From assembly GCA_003569365.1 (NCBI GenBank), contig BGOS01000026.1:1-54540 (forward strand): a stretch of DNA of 54,540 nt, given 5' to 3'. This document shows, piece by piece, positions 26,314-34,247 of the stretch. Below the pieces are notes generated by a model that was not told the DNA's origin, searched no databases, and saw nothing but the letters and a program-made list of their open reading frames with translations. The stretch's first letter is position 1; the number at the start of each line of letters is the position of its first letter. This DNA comes from Anaerolineaceae bacterium. GTDB lineage: Bacteria > Chloroflexota > Anaerolineae > Anaerolineales > UBA11657. The translations under genes and the position numbers were made by a program.

Positions 26314-27886
26314 GCAGCAGCTCCATCGCAGCATTGCGCCCGTTGATGCCAACCACGCCGCCGCCGGGATGCGTGCACGCACCGCACAGATACACGCCCG
26401 GCATGGGCGTGCGATGCGCAAAGCGCTTGTCCCACATATAGTCTGGCAGGCACTCGCCCTGAAAGATGTGGCCGCCAGTGAGGCCCACGCTCTGTTCGAT
26501 GTCCGGCGGGCCCAGCACCTCGCGGTCAATAATTGCATCCGGCAGGTTGGGGCAGAAGCGCGCAATCGAGTCGATCACCAGCTGCCCGGCTGCAACGCGG
26601 TGCGAGTCCCAATCGCCTGTGGCAAACGTGGCGGGTGCGTACTGCGCAAACACACTCATGGTGTGGGTGCCGGCCGGCGCCACTGACTCGTCATACACAC
26701 TTTGCAGATAGATCTCGGTCCACATGTGCGCGGGCAGGTGGCCAGCGCGCGCTGTTTGATGCGCAGCATGCAACTGCGGCGCGCTTAGCGGCGTATTGAT
26801 GACGGCGCGGTGATGTGGCTCGTCAGATCCGGGCCGCGCCGTAAAGTTGGGCAGCGCGCGAAGCGCCAAGTTCACTTTGACCGTAGCACTTTGCATTGGC
26901 CATGCGGCCACCTTGCGGCGCCACTCCGGGTTGGCGGCGTCTCCCAGCAGGCGCAGTGTCACTGCCGGGTCTGCATTGGAGATGACGACAGGCGCGTTGA
27001 TGCGTTCGCCGCCCGCCAACTCCACACCCTCTCCCGGCAGAATGCGGGCCACCGGCACGCCGCACGCAATGGTTGCGCCCAGCTCGCGCGCCACATCGCC
27101 CAAGATGAAAGAGACCATGCCCATGCCGCCTTTCACATAACCCCATTGCCCGATCGAGTCGCCCATTCGCCCGCAAAAATGGTAGAAGTAAATTGACGCG
27201 GTGCCGCGCTCGTACGGGCTGGCATTCGTGCCAATCACGCCCTGGCCAAGGTAAGCCATTTGCAGGCGTTCATCTTTTAGATAGCGCTCCACATACTCAA
27301 CCATCGACCAGTTGAAGAGCAGGTTGATGGCATCTGCATCGCCATTGAGCCGCGCCTGCACCTGCGCAGCGGTGGGGGCGCGGCCAATCCACATGTCGCG
27401 CGCGTCCGCCGGGCGCACGGCTTCCGTGGCGCGGCTCATCACCGCCTGCATTGCAATCCAGCCATCCACATCGCCGGGCGCAAAGCGCTCAATTTCCGCG
27501 ATGCAGCGCGTGTCGTCATCCCACAACTGCACACTTGAGCCGTCTTCAAACGGGATGAACATGCCGCCGGCCGCGTGCTGCCATTCAAAGCCATGCGCGC
27601 GCAATCTCAATTCGTCAATCACCAGCGGGTGCAGAATGCCTGCCACGTATGCGCACGGCGACATGCGGATGCCGGGCCACGGTTCCGCAATGGTGCATGC
27701 GCCGCCCACGCGTTCGCGTGCCTCCAGCACCAGCACGCGCTTGCCAGCCCGCGCCAGATACGCAGCGCAAGCCAGCCCGTTGTGGCCAGCGCCAACGATG
27801 ATGGCATCCCACTTAACAGCGGCCAGCTCGCGGAGTGGCGCTGGCAGCCCCAGCTTGCCAAGGCATGCTGCAGTCGCGGATGTCAT
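26306..27886 (-). CDS. PYROXD2/phytoene-desaturase-like FAD oxidoreductase (copy B)
   Basis: A 526-aa flavoprotein. ATG at 27886 begins MTSATAACLGKLGLPAPL, a ~27-residue lead before the FAD motif IIVGAGHNGLACAAYLARAG; the N-terminal extension is longer than in the sister copies. Later blocks: RVGGACTIAEPWPGI, YFYHFCGRMGDSIGQWGYV, and CGACTHPGGGVVGINGRNA at the C-terminus. This copy is the most different of the three in its middle region, so it may oxidise a different substrate or form a complex with A or C. It lies 50 bases downstream of copy C and overlaps copy A. A redox partner is not visible in the window. Confidence 0.88.
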   Translation of the reverse strand: MTSATAACLGKLGLPAPLRELAAVKWDAIIVGAGHNGLACAAYLARAGKRVLVLEARERVGGACTIAEPWPGIRMSPCAYVAGILHPLVIDELRLRAHGFEWQHAAGGMFIPFEDGSSVQLWDDDTRCIAEIERFAPGDVDGWIAMQAVMSRATEAVRPADARDMWIGRAPTAAQVQARLNGDADAINLLFNWSMVEYVERYLKDERLQMAYLGQGVIGTNASPYERGTASIYFYHFCGRMGDSIGQWGYVKGGMGMVSFILGDVARELGATIACGVPVARILPGEGVELAGGERINAPVVISNADPAVTLRLLGDAANPEWRRKVAAWPMQSATVKVNLALRALPNFTARPGSDEPHHRAVINTPLSAPQLHAAHQTARAGHLPAHMWTEIYLQSVYDESVAPAGTHTMSVFAQYAPATFATGDWDSHRVAAGQLVIDSIARFCPNLPDAIIDREVLGPPDIEQSVGLTGGHIFQGECLPDYMWDKRFAHRTPMPGVYLCGACTHPGGGVVGINGRNAAMELLHG

Positions 27887-27936
27887 TGGCCGGGTGCAAC
27901 CGCGCACTGCGGTTGCTTGCGCAGCGCTGCGCGCAT

Positions 27937-29514
27937 CTACTTGCTGCTCCGTAATATTTCCATGGCAGCCAGGCGCCCCGGCCCGCCAGTGATGCCGCCG
28001 CCGGGATGCGTGCCAGACCCGCATTGGTAATAGTTGCGGATGGGTGTGCGGAACTTGGCCCAGCCGGCGGTGGGCCGCAAAAAGAAAATCTGGTCCAGGG
28101 TTAGCTCGCCGTGAAAGATGTTGCCTTCTGCCAGCCCGAAGTCTTGCTCCAGATCCCAGGGCGACAGCACTTGCCGGTGCAGGATCAGCTTTTTTATGCC
28201 CGGCGCAAATTCCTCCAGCGTATTCACCACGGCATCGCCAAAGGCATCGCGCTGTTGTGCGCTCCAACCGCCGTTCAGCTTGTAGGGCGCGTATTGCACA
28301 AAGATGCTCATCACATGTTTGCCGGGCGGTGCCAGTGTGGGGTCGATGGTGGACGGGATGAGCACGTCTAAAAATGGCCGGCGCGAAAACTCGCCGTACT
28401 TGGCATCGTCGTAAGCGCGCTCCACAAAGTCCACGCTCGGGCAAATTTCAATCATGCCTTGCAGCAGCGCGCGGTCCGGCATGCTGGTGAAGGTGGGCAG
28501 GCCATCGAGCGCCAGGTTCACCTTGCCGGAAGAGCCGCGATATTTAAAGTTGCCAATGGCGGTTGCAAATTCAGCTGGCAGCTGCCGGCTGTCCACCAGC
28601 TTAAGAAAAGTCTGGCGCGGGTCCAGCCCGGAGACCACTGTGCGCGCGCGGATCTCCTCGCCGCTCTCGAGTGCCACGCCCACCGCCTGCCCGTTGCGCA
28701 CAATCACTTGGGCCACAGGCGCGTTGCAGCGCAGCACGGCGCCGTGCTGCCGGGCCGCGCCGGCAATTGCGTTGCTGACGGCGCCAGTGCCGCCTTTTTG
28801 AAAACCCCAAACAGTGAAGGCGCCGTCCAGCTCGCCCATAAAGTGATGCAGCATCACATACGCAGTACCCGGCGAGCGCGGGCCCAGCATTGTGCCGATG
28901 ATGCCGTTGATTGCAGTCAGCGCCTTGAGAACGTCACTCTCAAACCACTCATCCAAAAAGTCTGTGGCGCTCATCGTCATCAGTTTTGTGAGCTGTTGGA
29001 AGGTGCGCGCATCCAGACCTTTGGCATGCCGTCCCAGTTCCAACAGCCGGCGCAGATCATCCACGCCCGGGCTCAGCGGATTTGGCGGAACCATCCCCAG
29101 GATGGGCTTCACGGCGAAGCCCATCTTGTACATCATCTGGTTGAACTCAGGGTATGCGTCTGCATCGCGCCTGGAGTGGCGCTGCAGTTCTGTGCGCGTT
29201 GTGGCCGGGTCAGACCACAGCGCCAAGTGGTCGCCGTTTTCCATCGGCACGAATGCGCTGTCGAGCGGCAGAATTTGCAGCCCGTGGCGCGGCAGCTCGA
29301 GATCACGGATGATCTCCGGGCGCAGCAGGCTCACCACATACGAGCACACCGTGTAAGTGAAGCCCGGAAAAATTTGCTCTGATACAGCAGCGCCGCCCAA
29401 AATGTGGCGGCGCTCCAGCACCAGCACTTTGCGCCCGGCGCGCGCCAGATAGGCAGCGCACGTCAGCCCGTTGTGGCCGCCGCCAATAATTACGGCATCA
29501 TAAATCTCAGCCAT
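27937..29514 (-). CDS. PYROXD2/phytoene-desaturase-like FAD oxidoreductase (copy C)
   Basis: A 525-aa flavoprotein with the N-terminal VIIGGGHNGLTCAAYLARAG, the ERRHILGGAAVSEQIFPGF segment, and the C-terminal CGSGTHPGGGITGGPGRLA. The mid-domain LGPRSPGTAYVMLHHFMGEL is close to the PYROXD2 pattern. Size and motif spacing match copy A closely; both share the LFPGF/IFPGF turn. It starts 42 bases after the GcvT-fold gene stop, so all five genes from the Rieske oxygenase onwards probably form one operon. The in vivo electron acceptor and substrate are unknown. Confidence 0.88.
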   Translation of the reverse strand: MAEIYDAVIIGGGHNGLTCAAYLARAGRKVLVLERRHILGGAAVSEQIFPGFTYTVCSYVVSLLRPEIIRDLELPRHGLQILPLDSAFVPMENGDHLALWSDPATTRTELQRHSRRDADAYPEFNQMMYKMGFAVKPILGMVPPNPLSPGVDDLRRLLELGRHAKGLDARTFQQLTKLMTMSATDFLDEWFESDVLKALTAINGIIGTMLGPRSPGTAYVMLHHFMGELDGAFTVWGFQKGGTGAVSNAIAGAARQHGAVLRCNAPVAQVIVRNGQAVGVALESGEEIRARTVVSGLDPRQTFLKLVDSRQLPAEFATAIGNFKYRGSSGKVNLALDGLPTFTSMPDRALLQGMIEICPSVDFVERAYDDAKYGEFSRRPFLDVLIPSTIDPTLAPPGKHVMSIFVQYAPYKLNGGWSAQQRDAFGDAVVNTLEEFAPGIKKLILHRQVLSPWDLEQDFGLAEGNIFHGELTLDQIFFLRPTAGWAKFRTPIRNYYQCGSGTHPGGGITGGPGRLAAMEILRSSK

Positions 29515-29556
29515 GCTTGAAGTTTCTGTGGTGCGCAGCGGGCGGATGGAAGTGCA

Positions 29557-30744
29557 TCACGCGCGTTTGTGCGGCGGGTTGTAAAACGGCAGCGCGGTCA
29601 CACGCGCTGCCGTCATGTGGCGCTGCGCCTCCACGGTTGCTTCCATGCACACGGGCGTGCCCGGCTTTGCATACTGTGGCTGAATGCGCGCCAGCACCAC
29701 ATACTTCTTTAGCAGCGGCGACCACGTGCCGCTGGTTGCCCGCCCAATTTGCACTTCATCGCTGTAAACCGGAACCGCATTGCCCCACGCGGTTTCCGGT
29801 AGGTGAATGGGCATGCCGTAGCGCTTGTAGATTTGCTCCAGCGAATCCCATTGCACATCCAACCCAACCGTGGCCCACGCTGCGCCGCGCTCGCGTTCCG
29901 CGGCCAGCGCCGCCCGCCCCACAAAGTTGCCCTTCTCCAGCATCACCGTCCAGCCCAGCCCCAGCTCGTAGGGTGTGGATTTCTGCACATCGAACACAGT
30001 TTTTTTGGACGAGATAAAGTCCACGGCCACCAGCAGCAGCCCGGCCTCAATGCGCACCATGTCCAAAGCTAGCTGCCCGGCTGCGCGCAGCAGCCGCGGC
30101 TGGCCGGCTTCCATCAAGGCATCCCATAGCCGTTCAGCATCTGCCGGGTCTGCAAACAACTCGTAGCCCAGATCTCCGGTGTAGCCGGTGCGCGTGATGC
30201 TGACATCCATGCCGGCGATTGCAGCAGAGGCATGCCGGAAATACTTGAGCTGCGCAAGCGCTGGGCCCGCTGCTTGCTGCAGGATCTCGCCCGCCAGCGG
30301 GCCCTGCAAAGCCAGTGCTGCGAGCGAGTCGCTGATGTCGTCTATCTGCACTTGCAGCCCGGTGGCATTGTCTTCAAACCAGCGCAGGCTGGGGTCCGCT
30401 GCCGTTACGCGGTAGCGGCCGGGGGCCAGCTGCGTCACGGTGCCATCATCAATGATGCGGCCGTGCTCATCACACCACGGCGTGTACAGTACCTGCCCCA
30501 CCGCGCAGCGCGCAATGTCGCGCGTCATCACGCGGTTGAGCAGCTTCAGCGCGTCGCGCCCGTGCACCAGATATTTGTAGAGCGGCGAGATGTCGATCAG
30601 CGCGGCGGCCGTACGGATGGCGTAGTACTCGCGCAAGTGATGCAGCTCGTACATGTTGGCGGAAAGGAAGCCGGACCACTCCTGCCAGCTGTGGCTCTCG
30701 CACAGCGCTGCGGTGCGCGAGTAAAACGGCGAGGGGCGCGGCAT
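29557..30744 (-). CDS. GcvT-fold aminomethyltransferase-like protein
   Basis: A 395-aa cytoplasmic protein of the GcvT/YgfZ/DMSP-demethylase fold, in which tetrahydrofolate accepts a one-carbon unit. Seen: EYYAIRTAAALIDISPLYKYLVHG-type start (family R-x6-D motif near residue 45), ALALQGPLAGEILQ, ITRTGYTGDLGYELF (the family TGYTGExGxE motif, here Asp for the first Glu), then LDMVRIEAGLLLVAVDF (R-x-E-x-G). The C-terminal barrel has SGTWSPLLKKYVVLA, like the TSGxxSP/SPSLK motif. No FAD domain is fused, unlike dimethylglycine dehydrogenase. It sits directly after the Rieske oxygenase gene, consistent with capture of released formaldehyde or a methyl group. Which donor is used is inference. Confidence 0.88.
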   Translation of the reverse strand: MPRPSPFYSRTAALCESHSWQEWSGFLSANMYELHHLREYYAIRTAAALIDISPLYKYLVHGRDALKLLNRVMTRDIARCAVGQVLYTPWCDEHGRIIDDGTVTQLAPGRYRVTAADPSLRWFEDNATGLQVQIDDISDSLAALALQGPLAGEILQQAAGPALAQLKYFRHASAAIAGMDVSITRTGYTGDLGYELFADPADAERLWDALMEAGQPRLLRAAGQLALDMVRIEAGLLLVAVDFISSKKTVFDVQKSTPYELGLGWTVMLEKGNFVGRAALAAERERGAAWATVGLDVQWDSLEQIYKRYGMPIHLPETAWGNAVPVYSDEVQIGRATSGTWSPLLKKYVVLARIQPQYAKPGTPVCMEATVEAQRHMTAARVTALPFYNPPHKRA

Positions 30745-30831
30745 TATGCGGCCGGCACCAGCACTGCGCTAATTTGGATGGAGCTGCCGGCTTTGCAATC
30801 ATTCGGGCAATAGAACTGCGCCGGCGCAGGA

Positions 30832-31926
30832 TCACGCGTGCCCGAGCGCCTTCAGTACTTCCGCATCAAACGCGGCTGGCAGCAGCTCCTGATCGGACTG
30901 CAGCTTGCCGGGCCGGTACATGCGCGAGCGCATGCCGATCTGGGTTTCACCGCAGATGTGCCAGTCTTGGCGATTGGTCATGTCCCAAAACTCAACCGCA
31001 TCCGCTGCGTCAAAGCCCGGCTGGGCCATAGCCTGCGGGTCAAACAACCATTCACAGGTAATCAGCGTGCGCTCCGGGCTTTGCGGCCAAAGGGTATGAA
31101 ACATGACGTAGTCCGGATGCAGGCTGACAAGCAGGTTGGGAAAGAGTGAGTAGTAATGTACGCGCTGCAAGTCCGCGCCGCACACGCGCCCCAGCGGCAG
31201 CCGTTTGGTGCCCCCGCTGGATGTCAGGCTACTGTGCCCTTCGTTCAGATCCATGGAGCCGCCAAGAAACGGGCCGGCGATCAGGTCATTGCTGCCGCTG
31301 TCATGCGGCGAAAGTTTTTCCAGCGCCGGATGCACAAGCGGGCAGTGGTAGCACTCAGAGTAATTCTCTGCCAGCAGTTTCCAGTTTGCATGCGCGTCGT
31401 ATTCAATGCGCTGCGCGCGCCGCAGACTTGGCAGGTTCCACATCTCAAACTTGCCGGTCATTGGCGCCAAAGCAGCAGCCAGGCTTTCACCTGCTGCATC
31501 CAGATTTACAAAGATGAAGCCTTCCCAAACTCCGGCCTGCGCGCGGTAGAGCCCGTGCTCCGCCTTGTCAAAGTCCGCCACTGCACTCATGTTAGGTGCA
31601 CCCAGCAAGCGCCCGTCCAGCGCGTAAGTCCACGCGTGGTACGGGCATTGGATGGTCTCGCGCAGCTGCCCGCTGGCCTCCGCACAAAGGCGCGTGCCGC
31701 GATGCCGGCACACATTGTGAAGCGCTTGCACGCTGCCACTGCGGTCGCGCAGAATGATCAGATTATCGCCACCGATCTCGCGCAGAAAATAATCACCGGG
31801 GTTTGCAATTTCTGCAGCGCGCCCGACACACACCCAGCGCTTCCGGAAAATATGCTCGATCTCTGCCTGCAGGATGGCGTCCGTTGTGTAGTACTCGCTG
31901 GGGAGCGTGTTTAGAGCGTCCGGCAT
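30832..31926 (-). CDS. Rieske non-heme iron oxygenase, alpha subunit
   Basis: A 364-aa ring-hydroxylating-type oxygenase. The Rieske [2Fe-2S] cluster ligands are CRHRGTRL (CxH) and CPYHAW (CxxH). The mononuclear iron site is in ENYSECYHCPLVHP, where two His and a later Asp are expected. The layout resembles glycine-betaine or stachydrine demethylases (GbcA-like) and carnitine monooxygenase more than classical aromatic dioxygenases. A dedicated reductase is not encoded nearby. The start ATG at 31926 faces the Lrp regulator across a 335-base promoter gap. The substrate is inferred to be a methylated amine or betaine because of the GcvT-fold neighbour; an aromatic substrate remains possible. Confidence 0.88.
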   Translation of the reverse strand: MPDALNTLPSEYYTTDAILQAEIEHIFRKRWVCVGRAAEIANPGDYFLREIGGDNLIILRDRSGSVQALHNVCRHRGTRLCAEASGQLRETIQCPYHAWTYALDGRLLGAPNMSAVADFDKAEHGLYRAQAGVWEGFIFVNLDAAGESLAAALAPMTGKFEMWNLPSLRRAQRIEYDAHANWKLLAENYSECYHCPLVHPALEKLSPHDSGSNDLIAGPFLGGSMDLNEGHSSLTSSGGTKRLPLGRVCGADLQRVHYYSLFPNLLVSLHPDYVMFHTLWPQSPERTLITCEWLFDPQAMAQPGFDAADAVEFWDMTNRQDWHICGETQIGMRSRMYRPGKLQSDQELLPAAFDAEVLKALGHA

Positions 31927-32117
31927 GTTGTGAACTCCGTTGCCATAGACCGGGCTACCCGCTCACCCTTTGAGCAGCGTTGGAACGTGCGCGGCAGCTT
32001 GGTGGGCGCGACCGGCAGCCGAGGAATCAACAGTGTGGGCGCCGACCTTGCTTCGGATTCGGAAGAGTTTCTTGTAGCGTGGTGCATATTGAATTTAATC
32101 ACTCAAAAGCTAGTGAA

Positions 32118-32231
32118 CCAATATTGTAACAGGCTATTATCCGTTGATTGCGCCGTTTACAAGCCATTGAGAGACGTGCTTCAAAACAAGACAGGCGGTT
32201 GTGCGGCTCAGGCAAACACGTACAATATTGG
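32118..32231. promoter_or_regulatory. Inverted repeat spanning the divergent Rieske/Lrp promoters
   Basis: CCAATATTGTA at 32118-32128 and TACAATATTGG at 32221-32231 are perfect reverse complements, 92 bases apart. Each contains the palindrome CAATATTG and a TACAAT that could be a -10 box for the outward-facing gene (minus strand 32128-32123 for the Rieske operon, plus strand 32221-32226 for lrp). This fits paired operators for the Lrp-type protein. The rest of the 31927-32261 gap shows no gene. Confidence 0.6.
32199..32226 (+). promoter_or_regulatory. Promoter of the Lrp-type regulator gene
   Basis: -35 TTGTGC (32199-32204), 16-base spacer and -10 TACAAT (32221-32226). The -10 coincides with one arm of the inverted repeat, as expected for an autoregulated gene. 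Confidence 0.5.
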
Positions 32232-32261
32232 CAATGAATAGAAGTGAGGGGTAAATCCGCT

Positions 32262-32744
32262 ATGCCGCGACCTAAGCACTCTCTGGACCGGCTCGACCTG
32301 TCCATCATCCGCTGTTTGCAGAAGGATGGGCGCCGCCCCTACGCTGAAATTGCCGCGCAGCTCGGCATATCAGCTTCCACTGTGCAACAGCGCGCTACGC
32401 GCCTGATCGACAGCGGTGCAATCCAAATTACCGCAGTGGCTGACCCCGCCACGCTGGGGTACCCGGTGGCGGCAACTGTGGCCGTGAAGGTGGATGGTGT
32501 GCGCCTGAAAGCAGCGGCCGCTTCCATCGCCAAGTTTTCTGAGGTGGGCTATGTTGCAATTTGCACCGGCTCTAATGACCTGCTGCTCGAGGTGGGTTGC
32601 CGTGACAATGATGAGCTGATCGAATTTGTCTCCAGTAAACTTTCAAAGATCAAGGGCGTGCGCGAAACCGAAATTTATTTGTATCTGCGGATAGTCAAGA
32701 ACACCTACCAATGGGGACCATTCGATGACAAAGACAAGGCGTAA
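32262..32744 (+). CDS. Lrp/AsnC family transcriptional regulator
   Basis: A 160-aa DNA-binding regulator. The N-terminal winged helix has LDRLDLSIIRCLQKDGRRPYAEIAAQLGISASTVQQRATRL-type sequence with recognition helix SASTVQQRATRLID. The C-terminal RAM/AsnC ligand domain has ATVAVKV..., AICTGSNDLLLEVGC and VRETEIYLYLRIVK. ATG at 32262 has AGGGG about 10 bases upstream; an earlier GTG lacks one. It is transcribed away from the Rieske/GcvT/flavoprotein operon and shares its regulatory gap, so it probably controls that operon in response to an amino-acid-like effector or a betaine. Autoregulation is inferred from the inverted repeat. Confidence 0.92.
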   Translation: MPRPKHSLDRLDLSIIRCLQKDGRRPYAEIAAQLGISASTVQQRATRLIDSGAIQITAVADPATLGYPVAATVAVKVDGVRLKAAAASIAKFSEVGYVAICTGSNDLLLEVGCRDNDELIEFVSSKLSKIKGVRETEIYLYLRIVKNTYQWGPFDDKDKA

Positions 32745-32859
32745 GCCAGTGAGTTTGCGTGGCGCTGCGCAAAGAGCCATGTGTTTTTTGGCGGCGGCGT
32801 TGGTGCTTGCGGGATAAGCTGTGCCAGCAACCTGCATTGTGGCGGACTGTAGTGCTTAG

Positions 32860-33218
32860 ACGAATTTTCTGCGGGCAGCGGACGGCATGCAGGTGCGCCT
32901 GCGGGCGGCCGGCAGCGAGCTACAAGTGCTACAGAGCGGGCAGCAGCTTGCGGTGAGCCAGGCGGTGACCGTTGTTGTGCGCCCGGAGAAGTTGGCGCTC
33001 CATCCCATCAGTGGCGCAAACGGCAGCGGGCTGGCCAGTGCTTTGCAAAAACCGTACTTATCGGCGGCAACACACGCTACTTGGTGCGGCTGGAAACGGT
33101 CGAGCTGGTGACGGTGCGCGTGCAAAACGCCGGGCTGGGTAGCGGCAACGGCTGGCGCATAAGCACTCCGGTTCGGGTGCACTTGGAGCAACACAGCGCA
33201 CGCATCCTTACCGCCTGA
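32860..33218 (+). pseudogene. C-terminal remnant of a PotA-like ABC ATPase
   Basis: This stretch encodes only the TOBE-type tail of a spermidine/putrescine importer ATPase. It starts TNFLRAADGMQVRLRAAG, passes VTVVVRPEKLALHP (the family RPEK motif), and, after a frame change near 33045, continues IGGNTRYLVRLETVEL and ends HSARILTA at 33218. The Walker A/B nucleotide-binding domain, about 230 residues, is missing: 32745-32859 contains stop codons in all plausible frames and nothing resembling it. So it is a decayed or rearranged gene fragment, not just a sequencing frameshift. No permease or binding-protein genes flank it. The last 180 bases up to ssb hold the ssb promoter. Confidence 0.75.
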
Positions 33219-33301
33219 CCCGCCGACGGGCAGCGGATTTTGCGCTGCTGCGCTGCGCACCCTGCTGAAGAAACTCGTAATAGGAAAATAGAACAAATGT
33301 C

Positions 33302-33329
33302 TTGACTCTGGGAAATTTGGGTTTATACT
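33302..33329 (+). promoter_or_regulatory. Promoter of ssb
   Basis: -35 TTGACT (33302-33307), 16-base spacer, -10 TATACT (33324-33329). It gives a leader of about 66 nt ending in AGGAG 7 bases before the ATG. Confidence 0.7.
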
Positions 33330-33401
33330 GCATGCAATCTAGCAGCCCGTTCGTTTCACACTGGCAACACTTTAGATCCTGCTGGAGCAAGGAGCAACCG
33401 C

Positions 33402-33830
33402 ATGTATCAACGCATTATGGTCATTGGGAATTTGGGCCGGGATCCGGAGTTGCGCTACACCCCGTCTGGCCAGGCGGTCACCGACTTAAGCGTGGCCACC
33501 ACTGAAAGCTGGAAAGACACGGAAGGCGCCAAGAAAGACCGCACCACTTGGTGGAAGGTGGCAGTCTGGGGCAAACAAGCCGAAACCTGCAACCAGTTCC
33601 TCAAGAAGGGCAGCAAAGTGCTGATTGAGGGAACGATGCGCGGCGACGAGAAGGGCAATCCGCGCACCTTTCAGCGTCAGGACGGCACCTGGGGCGCATC
33701 TTATGAGATGACGGCCAAGGACGTGCGGTTCATGAGCCCGCGCACCGAGGGTACTGGCTCCACTGGCTCCAATGGCTCCGGCGAGTTTGAGGGAGCAGTG
33801 GCGGCAACAGAGGATGATTTGCCGTTCTAG
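33402..33830 (+). CDS. ssb: Single-stranded DNA-binding protein
   Basis: A 142-aa OB-fold SSB that coats single-stranded DNA in replication and repair. It opens YQRIMVIGNLGRDPELRYT and continues VTDLSVATTES, TTWWKVAVWGKQAET and KVLIEGTMRG, the standard core. After a short Gly/Ser/Thr linker it ends in EDDLPF, the conserved acidic tip that recruits partner proteins. It has its own sigma-70-like promoter and a strong AGGAG. It lies directly upstream of DUF3467 and translin-like genes, perhaps co-transcribed. Confidence 0.98.
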   Translation: MYQRIMVIGNLGRDPELRYTPSGQAVTDLSVATTESWKDTEGAKKDRTTWWKVAVWGKQAETCNQFLKKGSKVLIEGTMRGDEKGNPRTFQRQDGTWGASYEMTAKDVRFMSPRTEGTGSTGSNGSGEFEGAVAATEDDLPF

Positions 33831-33911
33831 CTCAATCCCCGCACATACAGCTACACCGCAGCCGCCGGCCAGTTGCCGGCGGCTTGCGCACTTAATGGAA
33901 TGGAGAAGCCC

Positions 33912-34247
33912 ATGACCACTCCGGCGAATGCTGCTGCGCCAGCGCCACAAATAAAGATTGAAATCCCCGCCGACTTGGAAGGGATCTATGTAAATTTTGC
34001 GCTGATCTCCCACTCAGCTTCTGAGCTGGTGCTGGACTTTGCGCGCCTGCTGCCTAATACGCCGCAGGCCAAGGTGCAGGCGCGCCTGATCATGACGCCG
34101 ATCAACGCAAAGTTATTGATGCATGCACTTGGCGACAATCTGGGCAAGTTCGAAGCGCAGTACGGCGAGATAGTGGTGCCCGCGCACCATACACTCGCGG
34201 ACCAGTTATTTCGCACGCTGCCGCCGGGCGATGCAAACCCCGGGTAA
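33912..34247 (+). CDS. DUF3467 protein
   Basis: A 111-aa protein of unknown function, family DUF3467. Conserved blocks: GIYVNFALISHSASELVLDFARLLP, then AKVQARLIMTPINAKLLMHAL and LGKFEAQYGEI. ATG at 33912 is preferred over an ATG four codons earlier because GGAG stands 6 bases upstream. It overlaps the translin-like gene by 17 bases. Members are widespread next to housekeeping genes, but the role is unknown. There are no membrane segments. Confidence 0.9.
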   Translation: MTTPANAAAPAPQIKIEIPADLEGIYVNFALISHSASELVLDFARLLPNTPQAKVQARLIMTPINAKLLMHALGDNLGKFEAQYGEIVVPAHHTLADQLFRTLPPGDANPG

